64,000 nt of DNA, taken from Semisulcospira habei (taxonomy: Eukaryota; Mollusca; Gastropoda; Semisulcospiridae). Positions 1 through 8,929 of the stretch are shown one piece after another. The notes beneath the pieces were generated by a model, which saw nothing but the letters and a program-made list of their open reading frames with translations, searched no databases and was not told the origin of the DNA. Location of the stretch: the NCBI GenBank assembly GCA_036245525.1, contig BTPG01000004.1, positions 164,778,008 through 164,842,007 of the forward strand. Direction: 5' to 3'. The stretch's first letter is position 1; the number at the start of each line of letters is the position of its first letter. A program made the position numbers and the translations under genes.

Positions 1-906
1 CAATCGACCCCAACAAGGAAGTTGGACAACAGGACCCGGTGAGAGATTTACGCGTGTACCTACGCCGAACCAAGCCGCTCCGCCGGGGACGCACTCGCCT
101 CTTTCTCCCTCTGTCCCCAGGTAGACAAGACATCTCAGCCCAGACGATCTCTTCCTGGCTAAGATGGGTGATATGCTCCGCCTACCAAGACCTCTGCTCT
201 GACGCTGCCAAGCGACTACACATCCAGGCCCACGAGGTCAGAGCCATGGCTGCTAGCGTCGCATTCGACCGCAACTGTGCTGTCCGAGACATTGTGGCTG
301 CCGTAGGCTGGCGGACTGAGTTGACCTTCACCCGGTTCTACCTCCGCAACCTGGCGGGCCAGCGAGATAACCTGGCCCTGGTGGGGGACATCGCGGTGGC
401 GCAACACTCCCTCCCGGCACCCACGGTGCCGTAGGTAATCCTTTAGCTAAAATTAACGGGAGCTTGCGCCAGGGAGAACGGGTCTTGCTAGCTCGGTCGG
501 TTACTGGGTTACGCGGCACCCTCCTCCTTTTCGCTATTCTCCATTGTAGTAATGGCATCGGTAATGTTTTTGAGGAAACAAATGAATTTTTCTCTAAAAT
601 GTATTTTTTCGAAAAATACTTATCGATGCCATTACTCAGACGGCCCTCCCACCTGCCCCACTCGCCACTAGTCAGCTAAACGAAAAGAACTGGTTTGGCT
701 TGGCTGCTCTGGCAGTTACCCGTATGGGGTGGGAAGGGAGGCTACCCGGGTACCAGGTCATGGCACCCCTGGTGGCCTCCCCTGGCCCTAAAGGTAGACA
801 TCGTAAGTTTTTGGGCTAAAATTACGCAAGCTATAGGTTGTTCCATTGTAGTAATGGCATCGGTAAGTATTTTTCGAAAAAATACATTTTAGAGAAAAAT
901 TAATTT
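1..906 (+). mobile_element. DIRS-A, 3' end of a DIRS-like YR retrotransposon
   Basis: This is the 3' portion of a DIRS-like element cut by the window edge. It holds the end of the tyrosine recombinase, then an internal complementary region around 533-645, then the right inverted terminal repeat to about 906. The ICR half at 581-632 (aaatgaatttttctctaaaa...) is the reverse complement of the right tip at 848-906. The other ICR half (gtaatgtttttgaggaaaca) should be complementary to the left tip, which is outside the window. The layout matches the complete copy at 53278-59225. Confidence 0.85.
3..434 (+). CDS. DIRS-like tyrosine recombinase, C-terminal part
   Basis: About 143 codons, open from the window edge to the tag at 432-434. 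This is the catalytic C-terminus of a DIRS-type tyrosine recombinase, the enzyme that integrates the circular DNA intermediate. The HEVRAMAAS box (His and second Arg of the R-H-R-Y tetrad) and the FTRFYLRNL box (nucleophilic Tyr) are intact, and the protein ends QHSLPAPTVP like the other copies. The first catalytic Arg box (RVSEL in other copies) lies upstream of the window. This is the only recombinase C-terminus here with both boxes undamaged. Confidence 0.85.
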   Translation: MDPNKEVGQQDPVRDLRVYLRRTKPLRRGRTRLFLPLSPGRQDISAQTISSWLRWVICSAYQDLCSDAAKRLHIQAHEVRAMAASVAFDRNCAVRDIVAAVGWRTELTFTRFYLRNLAGQRDNLALVGDIAVAQHSLPAPTVP

Positions 907-1670
907 CCCGCTCCTCCTCGGCGGACAAGTTCGGGTGCAACGCAGCGGCGGAGCTCTTCGCGACACCGGACCTCCGAGGCACCCTCCAGGAGCAGCCGAT
1001 CTTCCGACCGGACCTGCGGGGACTGATCTTCCTTGAGGACTTGTCGGCCTCGATGTCGGCGCGGGGACCACAGGACGGAAGCAGCCTCCCTTCAGCACCG
1101 GCCCAGCCCTCGCCAGCGGTCCGCAACGATTCACAGGAATAGACTCCCCCTGGGGGCTACGCTTCACTCGGCGCTCAGACTGGCAGTGGCTCCCTCTTCA
1201 CGTGCAGTGGCGGACGGCAAGGAGGCACTCAGTGTACACTCAGAGGACTCGGTGGCGGCGTTGGGCGTAAACGACAAACACCGGGCGGATGGTCGGCGCT
1301 CTCCACCTCCACGGTCGACGCGGCCCTGGCATCGCAGACTCGCCGCTCCTTGGACAAGACGTCCCGGCTCATCGCGTCATGCCTCACTCCAGACCACTGC
1401 CCTCCGTCTCCGCACCAGAGAGGAAGGCCTCGGCGATGGTTGACACACGGCGGCGGCCGCAAGCGCTTCAAGTTGCTCCCTCTTCCGGCAAGCTCCCGAG
1501 ATCTAGCGGAGGCGGTCTCAGCTCGCCAGCGACAAGTCAGCTTCGGAGACCAGGGCTTCTTCGCAGACTCCCCTTTGACCAGAGAGGATGGATGTCATCT
1601 TGCGCCAGCGGTGGTTGGAGGTCACTCCCAGGGTCCGGTGTCCTTTCAGCGGTGGGCTAGGAGGCGCTGA
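907..1670 (+). pseudogene. gag-like remnant of DIRS-B
   Basis: Frameshifted open stretches contain a GRKRFKLLPLPASSRDLAEA segment, which aligns with KQVKRFKSLPQPPGFHDLRE of the DIRS-G gag. A Ser-rich stretch precedes it. The reading passes through at least two frames, so the ORF is dead. Its role in the family is presumed structural (nucleocapsid-like). Confidence 0.6.
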
Positions 1671-1723
1671 TGCAGGCGGAGGTACCCCGCAGCCATGGAT
1701 GCTGACGCGAGGCTTGGACAGGA

Positions 1724-1747
1724 CATTATTATTATTATTATTATTAT
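1724..1747 (+). repeat. (ATT)n microsatellite in DIRS-B
   Basis: Eight ATT units interrupt the decayed DIRS-B body just after the gag remnant. The following cggcccgctaccccatagcgg-like stretch has no counterpart in the other DIRS copies, so this may be the tail of a short truncated retroelement insertion. That part is uncertain. Confidence 0.5.
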
Positions 1748-1849
1748 GACAGCTACTTTGGCCCGCTACCCCATAGCGGGCAAGGGATTCCTTGAGATGA
1801 CAACTTAGTCTCGGTGAAGGAACAGCGGCGCCAGGCTCCGCTCAGGGAC

Positions 1850-3660
1850 CGACTTGGCCGACGGCAAGGAGTCAGCGAAGCCCCACCCCCTAGCTTCCCC
1901 GGACCCTCCACTGCCTGGTCTAGAGGCGCCCGGAGGCACCGGTCGGTGGGAGACTAGCCCTCCACAGAGCGGTGCTGCAGCTATGGCAGGTCGAACCGTT
2001 CACGGTTACGGAGGACCGGAGGATCTCCTTCCTGTCGCTTCCTCCCTTGCGACTCTCCCCCCTGTGGATGCGAGTACCGGGGGATAGGCTCAAGGCAACA
2101 GTATCGACCTGTCGGCTCTATACAAGTACTTCGGCCCCACGCTTCAGGATGGGTACGGTCAGAGCACTGAGAGGGCAGTGTGACCCCACGTTTTCGCCAT
2201 GAGCCTGGACCTAACGGACGCATATCTTCACGTTCCCTTCTATCCGGCGGCATGGCATGACCTACTCTTCGCCTTCCGCGGGGTGCTGTGGCGGTTCGGA
2301 CCCTACCCTTGGACTTAACCTCGCCCCGGGGGTTCCTTCCGGGACGGTCGACGGAGTTGTCTCAAGGTCCCGATAAGTGGCCTCCAGCCCCACTTCCAAC
2401 CGCCTGGTTGACCGGCTCCTCAGGTGAAAAAGAGGAGAAAAGATAGAGAGAAGGAGGAGGTTTTGAAGAGGAAAGATAACAGTCAGATGGCGAAAGCGTT
2501 GGAGGACACGGCTTCCTGGCTGACGGCCTCGCCAACGTGGATTACTGGTCATGGAGGCAAGTCCGATAGGATACCGCCGCGCAGCGCAGCTTTCCAACTA
2601 GGCATGGACAGGCTGACCGACAACCACCGGGTACGACCTCCCGTAGGGCGGATTTAGAAGATAGCGGAGGCAGCACTCAGAGCGTCGCGGGCGGAGCTCT
2701 CCCTGCCAGGGCATAACCCCAGCTGTCGGGCCTACGTAGCCTACCCCTAGGCAGATTCTACTCTCGGCTGATACAGCTACAGCCGCTTCTGCACTGGCGC
2801 CTCTCCTCGGTCAAGTCTCATCTCCAGCGGTGGATGGACAGTACCTGGCTAGCGTCGGGGGCACCAAGCTTCTCCCCGCGGCCACAGATCCCCATCTGCA
2901 CAGACGCAAGCCGCTCAGGCAGGAGAGCACACCTGTGGCCGGAGTGTCACAGCCTCGGGCAGCTAGACGGGGGAACACACAGGCAGACCTATCAGCTCGC
3001 TGGAGGTGAAGGCGGGGTGGCGGACTCTCGCCGGATAGGAGGAACGACTCACGACATGGGGTTCTGGTGCTCTCAGACAACTAGACGGTCGTGGCCTACT
3101 TCGGGACCAGGGGGGAACGCGCTCACCCTTCCCTTGCATCCTCGTGATCCAGGTCCGCCAGTGGTACAGGGATTGGGGCATCACTCTGCGGGCACGGCAC
3201 TTTGCAGGCCATTTCAACGTGTGTGTGGACTCCCCCTCGCGGCGGGGGCAGCGGCTTCGCACAGAGTGATTACTGTGCCCTGGATACCTTACAGTTACTC
3301 TACGCGAAAGGGGAGATGCCGATGTTCGACCTGTTCGCCACTAGGTGGAACCGAAAGCGGCTTCCTATGTCTCCCCCATACCGGATCCATGAGCCTGGAA
3401 CGTGGACGCGCTCTCTATTCCGTGGGACGGCTTCCTTGCTTACGCGTTCCCTCCAGCAGTGCGGGTACCAAGGTGCTCCAGAAGCTCAGGGGCAGCTACA
3501 CTATACTGATCCTCGGGGCCTAATGCGCCGGGACCAGGAGCTGGACCACAGACCTCCTGAGCCAATCTACGGACCCCCCTTGCTGAAGCTCCCCACACCA
3601 CGCTCGATGCTCAAGCAGACTGACAGCAACTGTTTCCTCAAGATAAGGAAAGAAGCGCAC
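1850..3660 (+). pseudogene. RT and RNase H remnant of DIRS-B
   Basis: Recognisable pieces are the RT motif SLDLTDAYLHVPF near 2203-2241, a proline-rich pol N-terminus before it, and the RNase H start STWLASGAP...ICTDASRSG near 2838-2915, matching DSAWLASGVP...LCVDASRAGWGAHL of DIRS-G. The LDDLLL catalytic segment of RT is not recognisable. Frames change many times. Confidence 0.65.
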
Positions 3661-3689
3661 CCGTAACGACCGCGGCTACGCGCTTGGAG

Positions 3690-4637
3690 ATGGTCAGGCA
3701 GGGCCTCGCACCCAGAGGCTTCTCGGGTACAGCAGTGGAGACGATCACAGCGGCGCGGAGGGGCTCTACTCGTAACATTTACGTGGAGGTGGCGAGTACT
3801 CCAGGCCTGGTGCTCAGCAGAACGACTCGCCCCCACAGACCTGACTAAGCCCCCAAGGGCCTAATTCTTCGGTGGTTATGCCCCAAGCAGACCCGAGATT
3901 ATCTGGCAATGGTGGCATGCTCTTAGCAACTCCTGGCATGGCCGGACCCGGGCACATGCAAGACCTCTCGGATCGGATGGCACACTTCAATCGCCTTGGA
4001 GACCTAACCAGGAAGACCTGCTTCCTGCTCACCCTCGCCTCAACCTCTCGGGTAGGCGAGATACAGGCCTTCTCCGGGCGTCCCTCCTGTCTCCAACTCA
4101 GGGCCGATCGCTCAGTGCAATGCCTCACCGACCATACGGGCTGGCCACCTTCTGCCTCCCAGCATCCGCGCCGAAGTATTGACCGTCCGTCCGCACAGGG
4201 ATACGGACCAGTCCCAGGAGTCCCGTCTACGCGACCCGGCCATGGCGCTTGAAGTATACTTGTGCAGAACTAAGCCACTAGCACTAGGACGCTCACGCCT
4301 ATTCCTGCCCTCAGCTCCGGGCAGATGAGACAGTGCGGCGTAGACGATCCCTGCATGGCTACGCTGGGTCATCCGGTAGGCATACAAAGAGCTCTCCCCA
4401 GAGTGGGCCAGGACGATGCGCATCTGAGTACACGAAGTCAGAGAAGTGGCTGCAAGCATCGCCTTGGCCGCAACTGCGCAGTGAAGAACCTTGGGACGGC
4501 CGTGGGGTGGCGGGCCGAGTCTACCTTTGCCTGCCTCCATCTCCGAGACCTATCCGGCCAGCACGACTTCCTGGCCCTATGGGGGACATCTCGGCAGCGC
4601 AGCACTCCCTCCCGACGCCACAGGCGGGTAATGCCTA
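3690..4637 (+). pseudogene. tyrosine recombinase remnant of DIRS-B
   Basis: DLTRKTCFLLTLASTSRVGEI near 4000-4060 is the first catalytic Arg box. Near 4520-4637, STFACLHLRDLSGQHDFLAL corresponds to the Tyr box STFSQFYLRDLAGQRDN, but the nucleophile position reads His in this frame. Multiple frameshifts separate the pieces. Followed by the usual DIRS 3' spacer ctagctaaaattatcggga and the first ICR half. Confidence 0.7.
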
Positions 4638-4732
4638 GCTAAAATTATCGGGAGTGGCGCGTAGGGACGGGTCTCGATATTAACGAGCGGAGCGCTCGGG
4701 CATGGGAAAGGTGTACCGAGTTGCGGCACCCT

Positions 4733-4777
4733 CCTCCTATTCAGCATTCTTCCTAGTAGTAATGTCATCGGTAATGA
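4733..4777 (+). repeat. DIRS-B ICR, left-tip-complement half
   Basis: The stretch cattcttcctagtagtaatgtcatcggtaatg is the half of the ICR complementary to the left tip. It is cut by the LINE-alpha insertion, and the rest of the ICR is at 12188-12290. Confidence 0.75.
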
Positions 4778-4810
4778 TCGTGCTGGCCGGAGAGGTCTCG
4801 GTGTGGGAAG

Positions 4811-4865
4811 TGGCGCAGTGGTTAAGGTGTCTGCCTCCAATGCCAAAGGTGCGAGGTTCGATACC
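4811..4865 (+). promoter_or_regulatory. tRNA-like Pol III promoter (A and B boxes)
   Basis: An A box tggcgcagtgg (4811-4821) fits TRGYNNANNNG. A B box ggttcgatacc (4855-4865) is a perfect GGTTCGANNCC, 44 bp downstream. The region resembles a tRNA 5' half with D- and T-arm segments. It lies at the 5' end of LINE-alpha. It may be an internal promoter or a SINE/LINE chimera, since no acceptor-stem pairing good enough for a real tRNA gene is seen. Confidence 0.55.
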
Positions 4866-5381
4866 GGGTTCCGGCGTTGGATTTTTCTCCTCTGGTGTCA
4901 CCGTCTGGGCAGTGGGCAGATGTTCACATCTGCACGGGACATAGACGACCCCGGCCCCCACGAGTCCCCTGCTGCCTTGCAGGCCTGGCCGCTTGGCTGC
5001 GGAAAGGCTAAGGGAGGAAACCCCTGACATCAAAGCCCCCGTGTCTCCGGGGAAGGCTTTTGAGCCAGAGACTAAGACAAGGACAGTCTGATATAAAACC
5101 TACGACCCGAGGACCTCGATGCCACCGTCCCAGCTTGCTAGGCCATGGCAAACGAACCAAGGGTTTAAAGGGTGGGGCCAGTACTGCGCACACTGCACTC
5201 CACCAAAAAGCTTCACCGCGCAGGCTTTAGGAAACGCCCACGGACTATGACACTGAACTTTCCAAGTCCTGTAGCGATGGGAATGAGGCAAAACGGCAGG
5301 TGAAAGATGTCACTGGAAGCCGCAGTCTCAAACCTGCATGCAGGCGGTTCAGGATATTGGTCGCCTGATGTTGACCTGGGG

Positions 5382-8300
5382 TGTAGAGTGTTCATGGAGA
5401 AGTAGTACCTTTGACTTTTCAGCCAGCAGCGCCTCTTGGGGCAGGCGGGAGCACTGGTCTTCACATGGCACTCAACTCTCACAGCTGGCTCCAGGTCCTT
5501 TACCTAGCCACACCCCGGTAACCGCTTCTGCTGGCGGGCGAAACATTGTGAGGGGCTGACGCGTCTTTCAGTCAGTTGAAATACTTGGAGAGGAGACGGG
5601 CGCCGCCAAGTTCGCCTAAGCCCATTGAAAGGACTGATGGACAAGCAACAGAATAAGAATAACATGCCGGATCGGTCGGGGCCCGGATCACCAACGACCG
5701 CGCACCCCATTGGAGGTCTCCAGGGTGGGGGCGACAAGTGTGTTACTGGAACCAAACCCACCATCAAGCTGCCCACGCAAGGAATAACTATCGGAACTTG
5801 GAACGTTCGCACACTCTACCAGTGCGGCAAAGTGAAGGAACTCACCCACGAGTTGAAGCGCTATCGCTGGGACATTGTAGGACTTGCAGAAGTTCAATGG
5901 ACAGGCTTCGGAGAAACAACAACAGATGAAGGCCATAAAATCTGGTTCAGCGGAAAAGAAACCAAGCACGAACATGGCGTAGCTTTTATCGTAAGGAAAG
6001 AGGTGGTTGGAACTGTCATCAGCTGCACCCCCGTGTCAAGCAGACTAATCTCTATCCGCATCTCCGCCCGACCGCACAACATCACTATCATACAAGTATA
6101 CGCTCCAACAGCAGACCATGATGATGAAGAATTAGAAGAATTTTACGAACAACTGGACAACATCATCAAGAAAACACCTAAGAAAGACATTCTGACTGTC
6201 CTCGGTGACTGGAATGCAAAGATCGGCCCTGACGCCTACCAACAATGGGCAGGAACAGCTGGCAAGTTTGGCCTTGGAGAAACAAATGACAGAGGCCTGC
6301 GACTTTTAGAGTTCGCAGAGAGTCACCGTCTCACCGTTGCTAATACCCTCCATCCACACAAGAAGTCAAGAACAGTGACATGGCAATCGCCAGGAGGCCT
6401 GGTCCATAACCAGATTGACTTCATCTTGCTGCCTCGACGATTCAAATCCAGCGTTAACAAAGCACAAACGAGGTCCTTTCCTGGCACTGATATTGGCAGC
6501 GACCACAACCTCGTCCTTACTAGCCTCAAGTTGAAGCTGGCATTGAAACGAGATAGCAAGAACCCTCGCATCAGATTCGACCTCCAGAAGCTAAAAGACC
6601 CGGAAGTAGAAGAGCTCTTCCAAGCCCAGGTGGGAGGCAGATTTGCAGCCTTGGCTACTTTGGACTGTGACGTAGACACCCTTGCTGGAAATATAAAAGA
6701 GGTGTTACTTTCTACAGCAGAAGAAGTGCTGGGGAAGCAGAGGAAGCGCAAACAGCCCTGGGTCACCGATGACATCCTCGATCTCTGTGATGAGAGGAGA
6801 GCCTGGAAGAAAAAGAGAGGCCAAGACCTCACATCAGCAAACAAGTACAGACTTGTCAACAAGAAGATCAGGAAGAGGATGAAAGAAGCCAAAGAAGATT
6901 GGATTGAAGACCAGTGTTGTAGCGTGGAAGAGGGCATGGCAAATGGCAACAGCAAGAAGGCTTATGAAACGCTAAGGACCCTCACCAAGACTCAACAGCG
7001 AACAGCCACAGTCATCGAAGACAGCAGCGGCCAACTCCTTACGGAAAACACTGCTGTACTAAACAGATGGACTGAGTACTGCCGAGACTTGTATAACTAC
7101 AAGGCTGAGCCAGACACCAGCATCCTCCAAAACAACCAGGCTGGGGCCAGGAAGGCTGAAGACCTGCCAGTGTTAGCTGAAGAGGTGGAAGCAGCCGTAC
7201 GCGGCCTGAAGGGAGGAAAGTCTCCAGGTGTAGACAACGTACCTGCTGAACTGTTGAAACATGGAGGAGAAGTAACAACGAAGGTCCTCACTACACTCTG
7301 TCAAAAGATCTGGGAGCAAAAGAAATGGCCAGTAGAATGGACACAGTCTCTAGTGATCCCGCTCCCCAAGAAAGGAAACCTGAAACAGTGCCAGAACTAC
7401 AGAACTATCAGTCTGATAAGTCACCCTAGCAAAGTAATGCTTAGAATCATTCTCAACCGCCTCAAAACTTTCGCCGAGGAACTGCTGGCAGAAGAACAGG
7501 CTGGCTTCAGAGTTGGAAGAAGCACTGTAGAGCAGATTTTCAACTGCCGCGTCCTGATCGAGAAACATCTGCAGCATCAGCGCGAACTCTACCACAACTT
7601 CATTGATTTCAGGAAAGCATTTGATCGCGTCTGGCACGACGGACTCTGGCAAGTCATGAGATCGTTCAACATAGAGGAGGGACTGATCCAAATGTTAGAA
7701 GCGCTTTACAAGAACGCCTGCAGCGCGGTTCTACTTAACAATCAGTCAGGCGAGTTCTTCAGGACGACGATCGGTGTCCGTCAAGGATGCCTGCTCTCTC
7801 CTGTCCTTTTCAACATATTCCTGGAGAAGATCATGCAGGAAACCCTCCACGACCACCATACTTCAATCTCTATTGGTGGCAGATCCCTGTGCAATCTTCG
7901 ATTCGCAGACGACATTGACCTCATGGCAGGCAGCAATAGTGAGCTCCAAAACCTGACAGACAAACTTTCAAGTAGCGCAGGGTCTTATGGCATGGAGATC
8001 AGTACGGATAAAAGCAAAGTGATGATCAACACCACAAGCGACAGCAGCAGCAACATTCACATGAATGGCCAAAAGCTAGAAGAGGTCAATAGCTTCAAGT
8101 ACTTGGGAGCCACCCTGTCCAAAGACGGTAGTTGCATAGCAGAGATCCGTATCAGGATAGGTACAGCAACATCCGCAATGGCCAGGCTGGACAGGATATG
8201 GCGAAGTAACTCCATCAGCTTCACCATCAAGTACAGGCTTTACAAGTCCCTCATAGTGTCTATTCTACTCTACGGCTGTGAGACTTGGACACTGCTTGCA

Positions 8301-8716
8301 GACTCAGAAAAGAAAATCCAGGCCTTTGAGAACAAGTGCCTGAGGAAGTTGCTCCGCATCTCATACCGCGAGCACAAGACCAACGAATATGTACGGAGCA
8401 TCGTCACTTCCCTGGTGGGCCCACATGAACCCCTTCTGGCAACCGTGAAACGGCGCAAGCTTGCTTGGTTTGGCCACGTGACCCGACACAACACCTTGTC
8501 CAAGACTATCCTCCAAGGCACTCTCGAAGGAAGTCGTCGGCGAGGTCGTCAGAGAAAGAGTTGGGTCGCAAACATAAAAGAATGGACCGAACTCGAGATG
8601 TCAGACTTGCTTGCCACCGCCCAAATAGAACTCAGTGGAGAGCACTGTCTGTTGCTGCTGCCTTTCAGTCCCCCCAACGCCCAGTTCGGGCAAGGGACTG
8701 ATGATGATGATGATGA
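5382..8716 (+). mobile_element. RTE-beta, RTE/BovB-like LINE inserted in LINE-alpha
   Basis: Bounded by a 16-bp target-site duplication tgatgttgacctgggg at 5366-5381 and 8717-8732, the right copy merging with the (GAT)n tail at about 8699-8720. The single long ORF, very short 3' end and short-repeat tail are typical of RTE elements. Removing it rejoins the LINE-alpha leader. It is the youngest layer of this nest: RTE-beta in LINE-alpha in DIRS-B. Confidence 0.9.
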
Positions 8717-8759
8717 TGATGTTGACCTGGGGATGACAATGTCACTCGGCACACCCTGA
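5637..8759 (+). CDS. RTE-type endonuclease/reverse transcriptase polyprotein
   Basis: About 1040 aa, uninterrupted; the first ATG in frame is at 5637. The N-terminal quarter is an APE-type endonuclease: TIGTWNVRTL, GLAEVQWTG, VLGDWNAKIG and the GSDHNLV catalytic box. The RT follows with KSPGVDNVPAELLK, NYRTISLISHPSKVML, FRVGRSTVEQI, FIDFRKAFDRVWH, VRQGCLLSPVLFN and the catalytic LRFADDIDLM. A YGCETWTL segment and a C-terminal LAWFGHVTRH domain are as in BovB-like proteins. The enzyme nicks target DNA and primes reverse transcription. There is no proper own stop: the frame reads through the (GAT)n tail as an Asp run and stops in the flank at 8757-8759. Confidence 0.9.
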   Translation: MDKQQNKNNMPDRSGPGSPTTAHPIGGLQGGGDKCVTGTKPTIKLPTQGITIGTWNVRTLYQCGKVKELTHELKRYRWDIVGLAEVQWTGFGETTTDEGHKIWFSGKETKHEHGVAFIVRKEVVGTVISCTPVSSRLISIRISARPHNITIIQVYAPTADHDDEELEEFYEQLDNIIKKTPKKDILTVLGDWNAKIGPDAYQQWAGTAGKFGLGETNDRGLRLLEFAESHRLTVANTLHPHKKSRTVTWQSPGGLVHNQIDFILLPRRFKSSVNKAQTRSFPGTDIGSDHNLVLTSLKLKLALKRDSKNPRIRFDLQKLKDPEVEELFQAQVGGRFAALATLDCDVDTLAGNIKEVLLSTAEEVLGKQRKRKQPWVTDDILDLCDERRAWKKKRGQDLTSANKYRLVNKKIRKRMKEAKEDWIEDQCCSVEEGMANGNSKKAYETLRTLTKTQQRTATVIEDSSGQLLTENTAVLNRWTEYCRDLYNYKAEPDTSILQNNQAGARKAEDLPVLAEEVEAAVRGLKGGKSPGVDNVPAELLKHGGEVTTKVLTTLCQKIWEQKKWPVEWTQSLVIPLPKKGNLKQCQNYRTISLISHPSKVMLRIILNRLKTFAEELLAEEQAGFRVGRSTVEQIFNCRVLIEKHLQHQRELYHNFIDFRKAFDRVWHDGLWQVMRSFNIEEGLIQMLEALYKNACSAVLLNNQSGEFFRTTIGVRQGCLLSPVLFNIFLEKIMQETLHDHHTSISIGGRSLCNLRFADDIDLMAGSNSELQNLTDKLSSSAGSYGMEISTDKSKVMINTTSDSSSNIHMNGQKLEEVNSFKYLGATLSKDGSCIAEIRIRIGTATSAMARLDRIWRSNSISFTIKYRLYKSLIVSILLYGCETWTLLADSEKKIQAFENKCLRKLLRISYREHKTNEYVRSIVTSLVGPHEPLLATVKRRKLAWFGHVTRHNTLSKTILQGTLEGSRRRGRQRKSWVANIKEWTELEMSDLLATAQIELSGEHCLLLLPFSPPNAQFGQGTDDDDDDDVDLGMTMSLGTP

Positions 8760-8929
8760 ACGACCAAGCAGCCTTCTCTAGGGACAGCACTGCTTGCTCC
8801 ACACGGAGATGGGACTAGAAAAGGTGGCCTAACCAAAGCTCATCCCCTCGTAACCCAGTTGGCTAGCCGCGGTCAACGGGCATCTTCTCATGCGGTCAGA
8901 AAACAAGAAAAAACAATGGATCCACTCTC

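Noticed and set aside
4811..4880. True tRNA gene
   Set aside because: A and B boxes are present, but no convincing acceptor stem or anticodon arm, and it lies at the start of a retroelement.
5637..8759. Host gene annotated like craniofacial development protein 2
   Set aside because: Full endonuclease/RT motifs, GAT tail and target duplication show an RTE LINE.
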